Part shown: positions 32,289-41,565 of the stretch, in pieces
Layout of the letters: each line of letters starts with the position of its first letter
Position numbering within the stretch: the stretch's first letter is position 1
Assembly: GCF_900155635.1 (NCBI RefSeq)
Contig: NZ_LT732540.1
Span: 1,482,003 to 1,546,002 of the forward strand
Direction of reading: 5' to 3'
From: Olsenella urininfantis
GTDB lineage: Bacteria > Actinomycetota > Coriobacteriia > Coriobacteriales > Atopobiaceae
DNA: 64,000 nt
Notes under the pieces: model-generated
What the model saw: only the letters and a program-made list of their open reading frames with translations
What the model was told of the DNA's origin: nothing
Databases searched by the model: none
Translations under genes and position numbers: made by a program

Positions 32289-33200
32289 TTATACCAGAGC
32301 GTCCGTCCCGGAGCCCGCGCGCTCCTCAAGCTTCACGAGCTTCCAAAGCTCCTCGAGGCGCTCAGGGGAAAGGTCGTCCACGCGCAGCCCCTCTTCGCAC
32401 GCAAGGGCCTCCATGCGGGACCAGCGGCGCCGGAACTTGCGATTGCTGCGTGCAAGGGCCTCCTCGGCATCGATGTGCTCGTGACGAGCCACGTTCACCA
32501 GGGAGAAGAGGATGTCTCCGAACTCCTCCGCCGCAGAATCGCTCCCGCGCTCCTCGGCCTCGAACTCCCTCCTCTCGGACTCCACCTGCAGCCACACGTC
32601 AGCCACGCTCGGCCACTCGAAGCCCACCTTCGCCGCACGCCTCGAGATCTTCTGGCACTGCATGAGCGCGGGCAGGGAGGAGGGCACGCTGTCGAGGAGG
32701 CCCTGCTTCGGCCCCTCGTCATCCGCACCCTCGCGCTCCCGTCGCTTTACCGCGTCCCAGATGTCCAGGACCTGCCCGGCAGAGTCTACCGCGCACGCGT
32801 CCTCCGCGTCCCCAAAGACGTGCGGGTGGCGGCGGACAAGCTTCTCGTTGAGGTCGCGGCACACGTCGTCCAGGGTGAACTCGCCCGAGTCCGCGGCGAT
32901 CTGGGCGTGCAGGAGCACCTGCTCGAGCACGTCTCCCAGCTCCTCGCGCAGGTGGACGGAATCGCTTGCCTCGATGCAGTCAACCGCTTCGTAGGCCTCC
33001 TCTATCATGTTGCGCGTGATGCTGCGATGGGTCTGATCCCTGTCCCAGGGACATCCGTCCGGCTGGCGCAGCCGCCAGATGGTGCGTGCCAGGCGGTCGA
33101 ACTCGGGATGGGCCGCAGGGGCGCCCGGCCTCGCGGCGGTCTCTGCGTCCACCTGCGCGGCAAGCTCCGCCACGCGCTCTTCCATGGCCTTCTCGCCCAT
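32289..33200 (-). CDS. mazG: Nucleoside triphosphate pyrophosphohydrolase MazG
   Basis: Hydrolyses NTPs to monophosphates, cleaning aberrant nucleotides. The 303-aa product has the tandem MazG fold: the first repeat shows WRLRQPDGCPWDRDQTH, IEEAYEAVDCI, REELGDVLEQVLLHAQI; the second shows VGFEWPSVADVW and EEFGDILFSLVNVARH. Both EExxE-type metal sites are present. The ATG at 33200 follows GAGGGGGACG and lies one base after the mfd stop. The mfd-mazG order is shared with Firmicutes. Confidence 0.94.
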   Translation of the reverse strand: MGEKAMEERVAELAAQVDAETAARPGAPAAHPEFDRLARTIWRLRQPDGCPWDRDQTHRSITRNMIEEAYEAVDCIEASDSVHLREELGDVLEQVLLHAQIAADSGEFTLDDVCRDLNEKLVRRHPHVFGDAEDACAVDSAGQVLDIWDAVKRREREGADDEGPKQGLLDSVPSSLPALMQCQKISRRAAKVGFEWPSVADVWLQVESERREFEAEERGSDSAAEEFGDILFSLVNVARHEHIDAEEALARSNRKFRRRWSRMEALACEEGLRVDDLSPERLEELWKLVKLEERAGSGTDALV

Positions 33201-33201
33201 G

Positions 33202-36200
33202 CTACTCGTCCCCCTCGTCGTCTCCGCCCACTTCCTCCAACACGCCCAATGCCGCCGGCAGCAGCTCCTCCCTGCCCGCATGGAAGGGGTAAGAGAGCTT
33301 CCTGCTGGTGGCGTGATAGATGCCGCGCCTCTCCTTGAACTTGAGCGCCAGCTGGCGCGCGAGCTCCAATCCCTGGTAGGTGATTCGCCCGTTTGCCAGC
33401 GAGATGGACGTCACGCCCAGGCGCTGGGCCCGGATCCTCACGCGGGCGCGGTCGAAGAGGTTCCTCCCCGCCAAAGGCAGGGCGCCAAAGCACTCCTCGA
33501 GCTCCATCTGCAGCTCGTCCACCTGGATCAGCTCCGTGGCCGCGGCCAGTCGGCGGTACGTCAGGACGCGCCTGTCCACCTCGGGCAGATACTCCTCGGC
33601 CAGGTAGAAGTCCGCGGGCAGGTTGATGGTGGCCTCCGGCAGCTCCACCTCGCCCGTCTCCCCGCGAGCCTCCGCCACGGCCTGGCCCAGCATCTGGGTG
33701 AAGAGGTCGAAGCCCACGCTGGAGAGGTTGCCGTGCTGCTCTCCGCCCATGAGCGAGCCCGCCCCGCGAATCTCCAGGTCCCTCATGGCTATGCGCATGC
33801 CGCTGCCCAGGTCCTGGTACTCGTTGATCGCCGTGAGACGGTCGGTTGCCTCGGGGGTGAGCGGCAGCTCGCCTGGGAACATGAAGTAGGCGAACGCCTG
33901 GGTGCGCCCTCGGCCCACGCGACCCTTGAGCTGATAGAGCTGGGCCAGGCCCAGCCTCTGGGAGTCCTCGATAATCAGGGTGTTGGTGTGTGGGTTGTCG
34001 ATGCCGCTCTCGATGATGGTGGTTGCCACCAGCACGTCGATCTCGTGCTCCTGGAACTGCAGCATCACGTTCTCCACCTGGGCGGCGCCCATCTTGCCAT
34101 GCGCTATGCCCACGCGGGCCTCGGGCGCCGCCTCGTGCACGCGGTCCACCGCGTCGTCGATGGTGGTCACGCGGTTGGAGACGTAGTAGACCTGGCCCCC
34201 TCGCTCGAGCTCGGCGCGGATGGCCTCGGAGACCACGTCCGGGTCCCACTCCCCCACCGTCACCTTCACGGGCAGTCGTCCCGGCGGAGGCGTGAGGATG
34301 AGGCTCATGTCGCGCACGCCGCTCATGGACATCTGCATGGTGCGCGGGATGGGGGTGGCCGAGAGGGTCAGCACGTCCACCTGCTCGCGCATGTTCTTGA
34401 GCTGCTCCTTGTGCTGCACGCCGAAGCGCTGCTCCTCGTCGATGATGACCAGTCCCAGGCTGTGGGGGTTCACGTCGGCCGAGAGCAGCCGATGCGTGCC
34501 GATGAGCACACTCACGCTTCCGTCCTGGAACCCCTCCAGCGCCCGGCGCTGCTGGGCGGACGTCACGAAGCGAGAGAGGACGGCGACCTTGAGGTCGAAG
34601 GGGGCGAAGCGAGAGAAGAAGGTCTCGAAGTGCTGCTGCGCCAGGATGGTGGTGGGGCAAAGCACCATGACCTGGCAGCCGTCCTGGCAGCACTTGAACG
34701 CCGCGCGCAGCGCCACCTCGGTCTTGCCGAAGCCCACGTCTCCGCAGAGCAGGCGGTCCATGGGCTTGGCGGCCTCCATGTCCGCCTTGATGTCCGCCAG
34801 CGCGCTCGCCTGGTCGGGCGTCATCTCGTAGGGGAAGCTCGCCTCCATGTCCAGCTGGGCGGGGCCGTCCAGGGAGAAGGGGTGGCCCGCCACGGCCGAG
34901 CGCCTGGTGTAGAGGTCGACCAGGTCGAACGCCAGCTTCTTGGCGCTCTTGCGGGCCTTGCCCGTCGCGCGCGACCAGTCGGCCGTGTTAAGGCGGGTGA
35001 GGCGTGGGCTGCTGCCATCCGGCCCCACGTAGCGCGTGACGCGGTCCACCTGCTCCAGGGGCACGAAGAGCTTGTCCGCGCCGGCGTACTCGAGGAGGAA
35101 GTAGTCCCTCTCGCGCCCCGCCACCTCCTGCCGCACGATCTGCGAGAAGAGCGCGATGCCATGAGTGGCATGGACCACGTAGTCTCCGGGCTTGAAGGGG
35201 AAGGTGACCGTGGTGGGGTCCACGCGGCGGCTGCGGCGATGCTTAGCCATGCGCGCCGTGAGGTCTGACACGGAGAGCACCGCCAGGCTCGCCGAGGGGA
35301 CCACGATGCCCGCCGGCACGGGGGCGTCGAAGAAGGTCACCTTGCCACGGTCCAGGGGCTCGGGGGCCCTTGCCGCGTCCTCCGAAGTCACGGGAACGTT
35401 GTTCTCGGGCGCGCTTCCCAGGGACTCGCGCAGCGCTATGCCCTCGTCAGTGAAGCTGAGCTCGAGGGCCTCGCGGGCGGCGCGGTCGGGCACCGCGAAG
35501 ACCACGGAGGAGTTGCCTGCCAGCAGCTGGCGCACACGGCCCAGCAGCTTGCCGTCCGATCCCGCGATGCCGGGCTGGCGCACCTCGAGCTCTGCGGTCG
35601 CGCTGCCTCCCGCGCGCAGGATGGAGGAGAGCGAGAGTCGCTGCTGACTGCCGAAGTCAAGTTCGCGCGGGGAGGTGAAGAGGCCCTCGGGACGCACGCG
35701 GGCCGCCTGCGCGGCGGCACCTATCTCGTCGTTCGCGCGCTGGCAGTCGTCGAAGAGCGCCCGCGGCTCCGACAGCATGACCAGGGTCTCCCTCGAAAGG
35801 TGCTCTATGGGGCTCGCCGTTGCCCCATAGAGCTCCGCCAGGTACTTGTCCAGCACGGGCGCTGCGGAGGCCTGGCGGATGAGCTCGAGGTCGGCGGCAA
35901 GCCTCGAGGAGTCCTGCGCACGGTTGAAGAGCGCGTCCTCCGCGCGGCCTATGGTCTCTGGCGTGAGGGCCATCTCGCGGCAGGGAGCCACGGTGACGCC
36001 CTCGAGATCGCCGATGGTCTGGCCCGTTGACGGCACCATGCGGCGGACGCGGTCAACCTCGTCTCCGAAGAACTCTATGCGCACGGGGAAGGATGCCTGG
36101 GCAGGAAAGACGTCCACGGCGTCCCCGTGCACGTGAAAGCTGCCGGGAGCGGTCACGCTGAGGGCGTCTCCCGCATCCGCATAGCCCATGCCCACCAGTA

Positions 36201-36666
36201 GGCGGCCCACGTCCTCGAACTCGAGCTGGTCTCCCACCGAGAGCGTGCAGGCGGCAAAGTAGCCGGAGCCCACAGGGGGGACGCGGCGCAGCAGCGCGCG
36301 GGCGCTGGCAACGACCAGGCACCTCTCCCCTGCCGAGAGGCGCGCGACGGCGTTGCAGCGCGCCCCCACCACGGAGTCATCCGCTGGCTTGTCAGACCAC
36401 GGCCAGTCTCGGCGCTCGGGATATCGGCGCACCACGTCCATTCCCAGCCACGCGGCGATGGAGCGCGCCATGCGGTCTGCGGCCTCCTCGCCGGGCACCA
36501 CCAGCAGGCAGGGCCTGGGGTCGCGCGCCCAGACGGCAGCCGCCAGAAGGGGGCGGGCGCTTTGGGCGACGGCCAGGTTGGCGTCTGCGCCCTGGTCGAG
36601 CTCGTGAAGAAGAGGCTGCAGCTCAGGCGCGGTAAAGAGCTGCTGGGCAACGCGGTTGATGAACAT
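33202..36666 (-). CDS. mfd: Transcription-repair coupling factor
   Basis: Removes RNA polymerase stalled at DNA damage and recruits UvrA. The 1154-aa product has the UvrB-like N-terminal domains, the RNA polymerase interacting domain beginning at FKPGDYVVHATHGIALF, and the RecG-like translocase with GDVGFGKTEVALRA (Walker A), IIDEEQRFG (motif II) and GRVGRGRTQAFAYFM (motif VI). The TRCF C-terminal domain follows. Length is normal. It lies downstream of the GH13-GH77 gene by 106 bp; a palindrome in that gap may be regulatory. Confidence 0.97.
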   Translation of the reverse strand: MFINRVAQQLFTAPELQPLLHELDQGADANLAVAQSARPLLAAAVWARDPRPCLLVVPGEEAADRMARSIAAWLGMDVVRRYPERRDWPWSDKPADDSVVGARCNAVARLSAGERCLVVASARALLRRVPPVGSGYFAACTLSVGDQLEFEDVGRLLVGMGYADAGDALSVTAPGSFHVHGDAVDVFPAQASFPVRIEFFGDEVDRVRRMVPSTGQTIGDLEGVTVAPCREMALTPETIGRAEDALFNRAQDSSRLAADLELIRQASAAPVLDKYLAELYGATASPIEHLSRETLVMLSEPRALFDDCQRANDEIGAAAQAARVRPEGLFTSPRELDFGSQQRLSLSSILRAGGSATAELEVRQPGIAGSDGKLLGRVRQLLAGNSSVVFAVPDRAAREALELSFTDEGIALRESLGSAPENNVPVTSEDAARAPEPLDRGKVTFFDAPVPAGIVVPSASLAVLSVSDLTARMAKHRRSRRVDPTTVTFPFKPGDYVVHATHGIALFSQIVRQEVAGRERDYFLLEYAGADKLFVPLEQVDRVTRYVGPDGSSPRLTRLNTADWSRATGKARKSAKKLAFDLVDLYTRRSAVAGHPFSLDGPAQLDMEASFPYEMTPDQASALADIKADMEAAKPMDRLLCGDVGFGKTEVALRAAFKCCQDGCQVMVLCPTTILAQQHFETFFSRFAPFDLKVAVLSRFVTSAQQRRALEGFQDGSVSVLIGTHRLLSADVNPHSLGLVIIDEEQRFGVQHKEQLKNMREQVDVLTLSATPIPRTMQMSMSGVRDMSLILTPPPGRLPVKVTVGEWDPDVVSEAIRAELERGGQVYYVSNRVTTIDDAVDRVHEAAPEARVGIAHGKMGAAQVENVMLQFQEHEIDVLVATTIIESGIDNPHTNTLIIEDSQRLGLAQLYQLKGRVGRGRTQAFAYFMFPGELPLTPEATDRLTAINEYQDLGSGMRIAMRDLEIRGAGSLMGGEQHGNLSSVGFDLFTQMLGQAVAEARGETGEVELPEATINLPADFYLAEEYLPEVDRRVLTYRRLAAATELIQVDELQMELEECFGALPLAGRNLFDRARVRIRAQRLGVTSISLANGRITYQGLELARQLALKFKERRGIYHATSRKLSYPFHAGREELLPAALGVLEEVGGDDEGDE

Positions 36667-36695
36667 GAAGCAAGAGTCCTAACGACGGGGCTGCA

Positions 36696-36712
36696 ACAGG
36701 AAATGTTCCTGT
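36696..36712. promoter_or_regulatory. 17-bp perfect inverted repeat upstream of mfd
   Basis: ACAGGAA ATG TTCCTGT lies 30 bp in front of the mfd start. It resembles the CAGGA half-sites at 30323-30344. It may be an operator or a small hairpin; no T-run follows. Confidence 0.45.
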
Positions 36713-36772
36713 GCTCCTCTCGATTCTAGGCGTAGCGCCATGGACGGTGGCACGGGATTCTGGGACCTGCGC

Positions 36773-39700
36773 TCAGGCGGCGCTTCCGCCCCCGAGCCTC
36801 CCGCTCCTTCGGGCAAGGCCCACCAGCCTCGCGCCAGCCTCCTCCAGGGAGCCTGGCCCCGCCTGCCACCTCCAGTTGCCCTCTGCCACCCCCGGCACGT
36901 TCATGCGCGCCTCGGCGCCAAGGGACAGCACGTCCTGCAGCGGCACCATGACCACCTGCGCCTCGCTTGCGAGACAGCTCTCCAGCAGCTTGCCCGCCAG
37001 ATCGCGCGCCTGACCCGCCTCTTGCCCATAGCGCTCCTCGCACCAGCCCAGAAGCGTGTTGGTGTCATGCGTGGAGCTGTACACGAGCTTTCCGGGGGCG
37101 GGACGGTAGCCCTCGCGCACGTCTCCGTCGCTGAACTGGATCACGTCCATGCCAGGGAAGCCCGTCGCGGAAACCAACGCTCGCACGGCGGGCGTGATGC
37201 TGCCCAGGTCCTCGGCAACGACTGGCAGGGGACCCAGCTCCTCTCTCGCGCGCTCGAAGAGCTCCAGGCCGGGGCCGAAGCTCCAGGATCCCTCAGGCAC
37301 CGTCTTGCCCTTGGGAATGGTGTAATAGGACGAGAAGCCCAGGAAGTGGTCCAAACGCACGTAGTCATACAGCTCGAAGGCGCGCCTGAGGCGGCGCAGC
37401 CACCAGGCGTAGCCCTGCGCGCGCATGAGGCGCCAGTTGTAGGTGGGGTTGCCCCAAAGCTGACCGTCCCTTGCAAAGTCATCGGGCGGCGCCCCCGCCT
37501 GCAGCGCCGGCGCGCCGGCCTCGTCCAGCACGAAGAGCTCTCGACTTGCCCAGACGTCGGCGGAGTCCGCCGAGACGTACATGGGCATGTCGCCTATGAT
37601 CCTCACGCCACGCTCGTTGGCATAGCGGCGCAGCTCCCCCCACTGGCGCATGAAGGCGTACTGCACGCCGCAGGCATGCCTCACGCCGGCGGCAAGTTCC
37701 TCCTGGGAGGCAAGCGCCTCGTCCCAGCTGCGCCAGGCCTGCGGCCACTCCTGCCAGGGCAAGCCGCCCAGGCGCCCCTTGATGGTCGCGTAGCAGGCAT
37801 AGGGCAGAAGCCAGTCCTCGTTCTCCTCGAGGAAGCGGCGGTACTCCGGCGTTCCCTCGAAGTCGGCCGAGAAGGCCGTGGGGCCCTCCCCCTCGGACCC
37901 GCCCCACATGAGCCCCGCGTTGCCTGCAAAGGCCGAGTTGCCCGCATACGGAGAGCCAAACGCGTCCGTGGGGTTCACGGGAAGCACCTGCCAGTAGCGC
38001 TGCCCCGCGGCAGCGAGCATGTCCACAAAGCGGTAGGCGGGCTCGCCCAGGGTGCCCGGCTGCCCAGGCCGGTGCGGGTTGGGAAGGGAGCTGATGTGGC
38101 AGAGCACGCCCATCCCCCGCGCGAGGGGGGCCTGCAGGCGCAGCCCCTCGTGGAAGCTGATAACCGAGCTTCCAAGCGGCCAGAGGAAGACCTCGGCCTC
38201 GCCCCCCTCGAGGGGGCACGCGCGACCCGAGACCACATCGTCCGCGCAGGGGCCGGCTGCGGGTATGCGCACCGTATGGGAGCTTTCGAGCGAGGCGTTC
38301 ACCAGCACGCACACCTTGCCGCCCTCGCCCGTGCGCCAGAAGCCGAAGACGTCCTCGCCCACGGAGAAGGGCACCGCATCTCCATCGACCAGGACGGGAA
38401 GGGCCTTCCTCAGGGCGATGGCGTTGCGGTAGATGTCGAGGCAGTCGTGATCCTCGGCTCCCCAGGGGAAGCTGCCACGGTTGAAGGGGTCTGCGTAGCC
38501 CTCCAGCCCCGCCTCGTCGCCGTAGTAGACGCAGGGCACGCCGGGCAGCGTCATCTGCAGAAGCGCCGCGATCCAAAGGCGACTCACGGCCAGGCTGCGC
38601 TGGTCGTCTCCCAGGCGGAACGCCGCTCGCCCCTCCTCCGAGAGCCCGTCGGGGTCAGGGGCGTCCCCCAGCAGCGTGAGCAGGCGCGCGCGGTCGTGGC
38701 TTCCCAGCATGTTGAGCTCGCACATGAGGTTCTCGCGCGGATAGTTCTCCTGGAGTGATTCGAGGGTGCCTGCCAGCGCCGAGGCGGGGGCCTTGTTGGT
38801 GAGGTAGTCGAGGATTGCGCCGCGCAGGGGGTAGTTCATACTGCCGTCCAGCTCGAGACCCTGGAAATAGCGCCTCAGCCTGCCATAGGCGCGCTTGTTC
38901 GACGCGTCCTCCCACACCTCGCCGATGACCACGGCGTCAGGCCGCTCCGCCAGGGCGGCGGCCTTGATGTCCTCTATGAACTCGTCGCTCAGCTCGTCAG
39001 CGACGTCCAGGCGCCAGCCTCGCGCGCCCAGGCGCAGCCACTTGCGCACCACGCCGTCGTGCCCGCAGATGAGCTCGCGGAAGGAGGCGCTGTCCTCGCG
39101 CACGGCAGGCAGGTCGTCCACCCCCCACCAGCTGTCGTAGCTGCCGTCCTCCTCGAAGCTGAACCACTCGCGGTAGGGGGAGTGCTCGTCCTGGCAGGCG
39201 CCCGAGCTGCCGTAGTTGCCATAGCGGTTGAAGTAGCGGGAATCGGCGCCAACGTGGTTGAAGACGCCGTCCAAGATGATGGATATGCCATGTGAGGCGG
39301 CTTCCAGGCACAGGGCCCTGAAGTCCTCCTCGCTGCCCAGCATGGGGTCTATGCGCAGGTAGTCCGCCGTGTCATAGCGATGGTTGGAGGCCGCCTCGAA
39401 GATGGGGTTGAGGTAGATGACGCCAATCCCCAGGGCCTCGAGGTAACCCAGCCGCTCCCTGATGCCCCCCAGGGTCCCCCCATAGAAGTCCCAGGCCGCG
39501 ATGCGCCCCTCCTCGGTGCGCTCATAGCGCGGCGAGAGGGACCAGTCGTCCACCAGCCTGCGCGCAGGCCCCCTGCGGGGACGCGAGAGCCCCGTCTCGA
39601 CAAGCCCCTGCCAGCCCTCGCCGCGCGCGAAGCGGTCGGGGAAGATCTGGTATGCGACGGCCCCCTTGAACCACTCGGGTTGTTTGGTGCGCCTGCGCTC

Positions 39701-40060
39701 GTACACGGTGAGCTGGAACGAGGGGGGCTCGCCGAAGGCAAAGGCTCCCTCGCCGTGCCCGTGCTCCGTGGCAGCTCCGTAGCGCCACACGGCACCATCC
39801 GCCGCCGTGACCTGGAAGCTGTACCAGACGAGCTCGGCCTCCTCCGGCACGAGGCTCAGCGAGAAGCGCAGGTGGTCACCCTGGGGCTCGCCGCGCATCT
39901 CCAGCAGGCGCTCTCCCCTGTCATCCGTCCAGAGCCGCAGCCGGGCCGTGGCATCGGGCTCGTCCCAGACGTCTATGGACAGGAAAACGGCGCCTCCCAC
40001 CTGGATGGCGCCGAATGGATCTCTGTACTGGCTATCGGAAGTAACGTGCCTGGCCCTCAA
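36773..40060 (-). CDS. GH13 alpha-amylase family / GH77 4-alpha-glucanotransferase fusion
   Basis: A 1095-aa two-enzyme chain for glycogen/maltodextrin use. Residues 1 to about 640 are a neopullulanase-like GH13 enzyme with an N-terminal beta domain, DGVFNHVG, the nucleophile Asp352 (GWRLDVADEL), acid/base Glu381 (VIGEVWED) and Asp456 (LGSHDRAR). Residues about 645-1085 are amylomaltase (MalQ): SSLPNPHRPG, SPYAGNSAFAGN, Asp904 (VRLDHFLGF), Glu950 (VVAEDLGSI), Asp999 (SSTHDTNT). The start is TTG 40060, with AAGAGG eight bases upstream, overlapping the end of glgA; no ATG is available nearby. No signal peptide, so cytosolic. It closes the glycogen block. Confidence 0.93.
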   Translation of the reverse strand: MRARHVTSDSQYRDPFGAIQVGGAVFLSIDVWDEPDATARLRLWTDDRGERLLEMRGEPQGDHLRFSLSLVPEEAELVWYSFQVTAADGAVWRYGAATEHGHGEGAFAFGEPPSFQLTVYERRRTKQPEWFKGAVAYQIFPDRFARGEGWQGLVETGLSRPRRGPARRLVDDWSLSPRYERTEEGRIAAWDFYGGTLGGIRERLGYLEALGIGVIYLNPIFEAASNHRYDTADYLRIDPMLGSEEDFRALCLEAASHGISIILDGVFNHVGADSRYFNRYGNYGSSGACQDEHSPYREWFSFEEDGSYDSWWGVDDLPAVREDSASFRELICGHDGVVRKWLRLGARGWRLDVADELSDEFIEDIKAAALAERPDAVVIGEVWEDASNKRAYGRLRRYFQGLELDGSMNYPLRGAILDYLTNKAPASALAGTLESLQENYPRENLMCELNMLGSHDRARLLTLLGDAPDPDGLSEEGRAAFRLGDDQRSLAVSRLWIAALLQMTLPGVPCVYYGDEAGLEGYADPFNRGSFPWGAEDHDCLDIYRNAIALRKALPVLVDGDAVPFSVGEDVFGFWRTGEGGKVCVLVNASLESSHTVRIPAAGPCADDVVSGRACPLEGGEAEVFLWPLGSSVISFHEGLRLQAPLARGMGVLCHISSLPNPHRPGQPGTLGEPAYRFVDMLAAAGQRYWQVLPVNPTDAFGSPYAGNSAFAGNAGLMWGGSEGEGPTAFSADFEGTPEYRRFLEENEDWLLPYACYATIKGRLGGLPWQEWPQAWRSWDEALASQEELAAGVRHACGVQYAFMRQWGELRRYANERGVRIIGDMPMYVSADSADVWASRELFVLDEAGAPALQAGAPPDDFARDGQLWGNPTYNWRLMRAQGYAWWLRRLRRAFELYDYVRLDHFLGFSSYYTIPKGKTVPEGSWSFGPGLELFERAREELGPLPVVAEDLGSITPAVRALVSATGFPGMDVIQFSDGDVREGYRPAPGKLVYSSTHDTNTLLGWCEERYGQEAGQARDLAGKLLESCLASEAQVVMVPLQDVLSLGAEARMNVPGVAEGNWRWQAGPGSLEEAGARLVGLARRSGRLGGGSAA

Positions 40061-40065
40061 GAGCT

Positions 40066-41556
40066 CTACCTCTTCTTGTTGTACCTGATGATCTCCGGGT
40101 GCAGGTCGTGGTAGATGTCGAGGTACTCGTCGGCGGCTCGGTCCCAGGAGAAGTCGCCTCCCATGGCCTGCCGCTGTAGCTTAGACCAAGCCTTGGCGTC
40201 CGTCCAGAACAGCTCGCAGGCCTCGAGCAGCACGTCCGCCATCTCGTCCGCATTCATGTTGGCGAAGCGGAAGCCCGTCCCCTCCCCCGTGAACCTGTTG
40301 TAGGGAACAACGCTGTCCTGCAGCCCGCCCGTCTCGCGCACCACGGGAAGGGTTCCGTAGCGCATGGCGATCATCTGGGAGAGGCCGCAGGGCTCGAACT
40401 CGGAGGGCATGAGCAGGATGTCCCCACCCGCGTACATGCGGTGGCTGAGCGCGTTGTCGAAGGCGATGCGGGCGCACATCTGGTCCCCGTAGGTCCAGTC
40501 GAAGTACTTGAACGCGTCCTCCTGGTCCTTGTCGCCCGTGCCCAGGACCGCCACCTGAACGCCACGTTCCATGAGCCTGCCCATGGCATAGCGCACCAGG
40601 CCCAGGCCCTTCTGGTTGGTAAGGCGGCCGATCATGACCACCAGCGGGCGCGTGGGGTCCTCGGCAAGGCCCAGCTCACGCTGGAGCTGGCGTTTGTTCT
40701 CGGCCTTGCCCGCAAGGTTCCTGACACCATAGGGCCTGGCGATGAAGGGGTCCGTCTTTGGGTTCCAGGCGTCCTGGTCGATGCCGTTGAGGATGCCTCG
40801 CAGCACCGATGACCTGCGACGGAAGATGCCGTCCATGCCCTCTCCGTAGAAGGGCATCTGAAGCTCGCAGGCGTAGCTTGGGCTCACCGTGGTGATGAGG
40901 TCCGCATAGCAGAGCGCGCCCTTCATGAAGTTGACGGAGCCGTCGTCACAGTAGAGCTGGCCGGCTGCGGTGGGGTTGTCGGCAAGGCCCAGGACGTCGC
41001 CCAGGACCTGGTCGGAGTACTGGCCCTGGAACTTGACGTTGTGCACGGTGAAGATGGTCTTCACCTTACGGCAGGCCTCGGAGGAGCCGTAGAACTCGCG
41101 CAGGAAGACCGGGGCGAGGGCGGTCTGCCAGTCGTTGCAGTGGAGCACGTCGCACTGCAGCTCGGGCAGGCGCATGATGGCCTCGCAGATGGCCTTCGAG
41201 AAGAACGCGAAGCGCTCCCCGTCGTCGAAGTAGCCATAGATGCCGTCGCGCTTGAAGTACGCCTCGTTGTCCACGAAGTAGAAGTCCACGCCCTGCCAGC
41301 TGAGCCTCTCGATGCCGCAGTAGACGCTCCTCCAGGAGAGCGGCACGTAGAAGTCCGCCACGTGCCTCATCTTCTCCTGGTACTCCTGGGGGATGGATCC
41401 GTACTTGGGCATGATGACCGCCGCTTTCGCGCCGGCCTGCTTGAGCGAGCGCGGAAGCGAGCCCGCAACGTCTCCCAGCCCGCCCGTCTTCACGAAGGGC
41501 ACCGCCTCGGACGCGGCGAAGAGCAGCCTGATCTTTCTCCTGACCCTGTCTGACAT
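40066..41556 (-). CDS. glgA: Glycogen synthase (ADP-glucose type)
   Basis: Elongates alpha-1,4-glucan from ADP-glucose; GT5 family. The 496-aa product has the KTGGLGDVAGSLP binding loop near residue 23, HCNDWQTALAP, FTVHNVKFQG, and the C-terminal MPSEFEPCGLSQMIAMRYGTLPVVRETGGL segment split around the catalytic EPCGLSQ. Start ATG 41556, nine bases after glgD stops. Part of glgB-P-C-D-A. Confidence 0.96.
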   Translation of the reverse strand: MSDRVRRKIRLLFAASEAVPFVKTGGLGDVAGSLPRSLKQAGAKAAVIMPKYGSIPQEYQEKMRHVADFYVPLSWRSVYCGIERLSWQGVDFYFVDNEAYFKRDGIYGYFDDGERFAFFSKAICEAIMRLPELQCDVLHCNDWQTALAPVFLREFYGSSEACRKVKTIFTVHNVKFQGQYSDQVLGDVLGLADNPTAAGQLYCDDGSVNFMKGALCYADLITTVSPSYACELQMPFYGEGMDGIFRRRSSVLRGILNGIDQDAWNPKTDPFIARPYGVRNLAGKAENKRQLQRELGLAEDPTRPLVVMIGRLTNQKGLGLVRYAMGRLMERGVQVAVLGTGDKDQEDAFKYFDWTYGDQMCARIAFDNALSHRMYAGGDILLMPSEFEPCGLSQMIAMRYGTLPVVRETGGLQDSVVPYNRFTGEGTGFRFANMNADEMADVLLEACELFWTDAKAWSKLQRQAMGGDFSWDRAADEYLDIYHDLHPEIIRYNKKR

Positions 41557-41565
41557 GCGAAGCCC

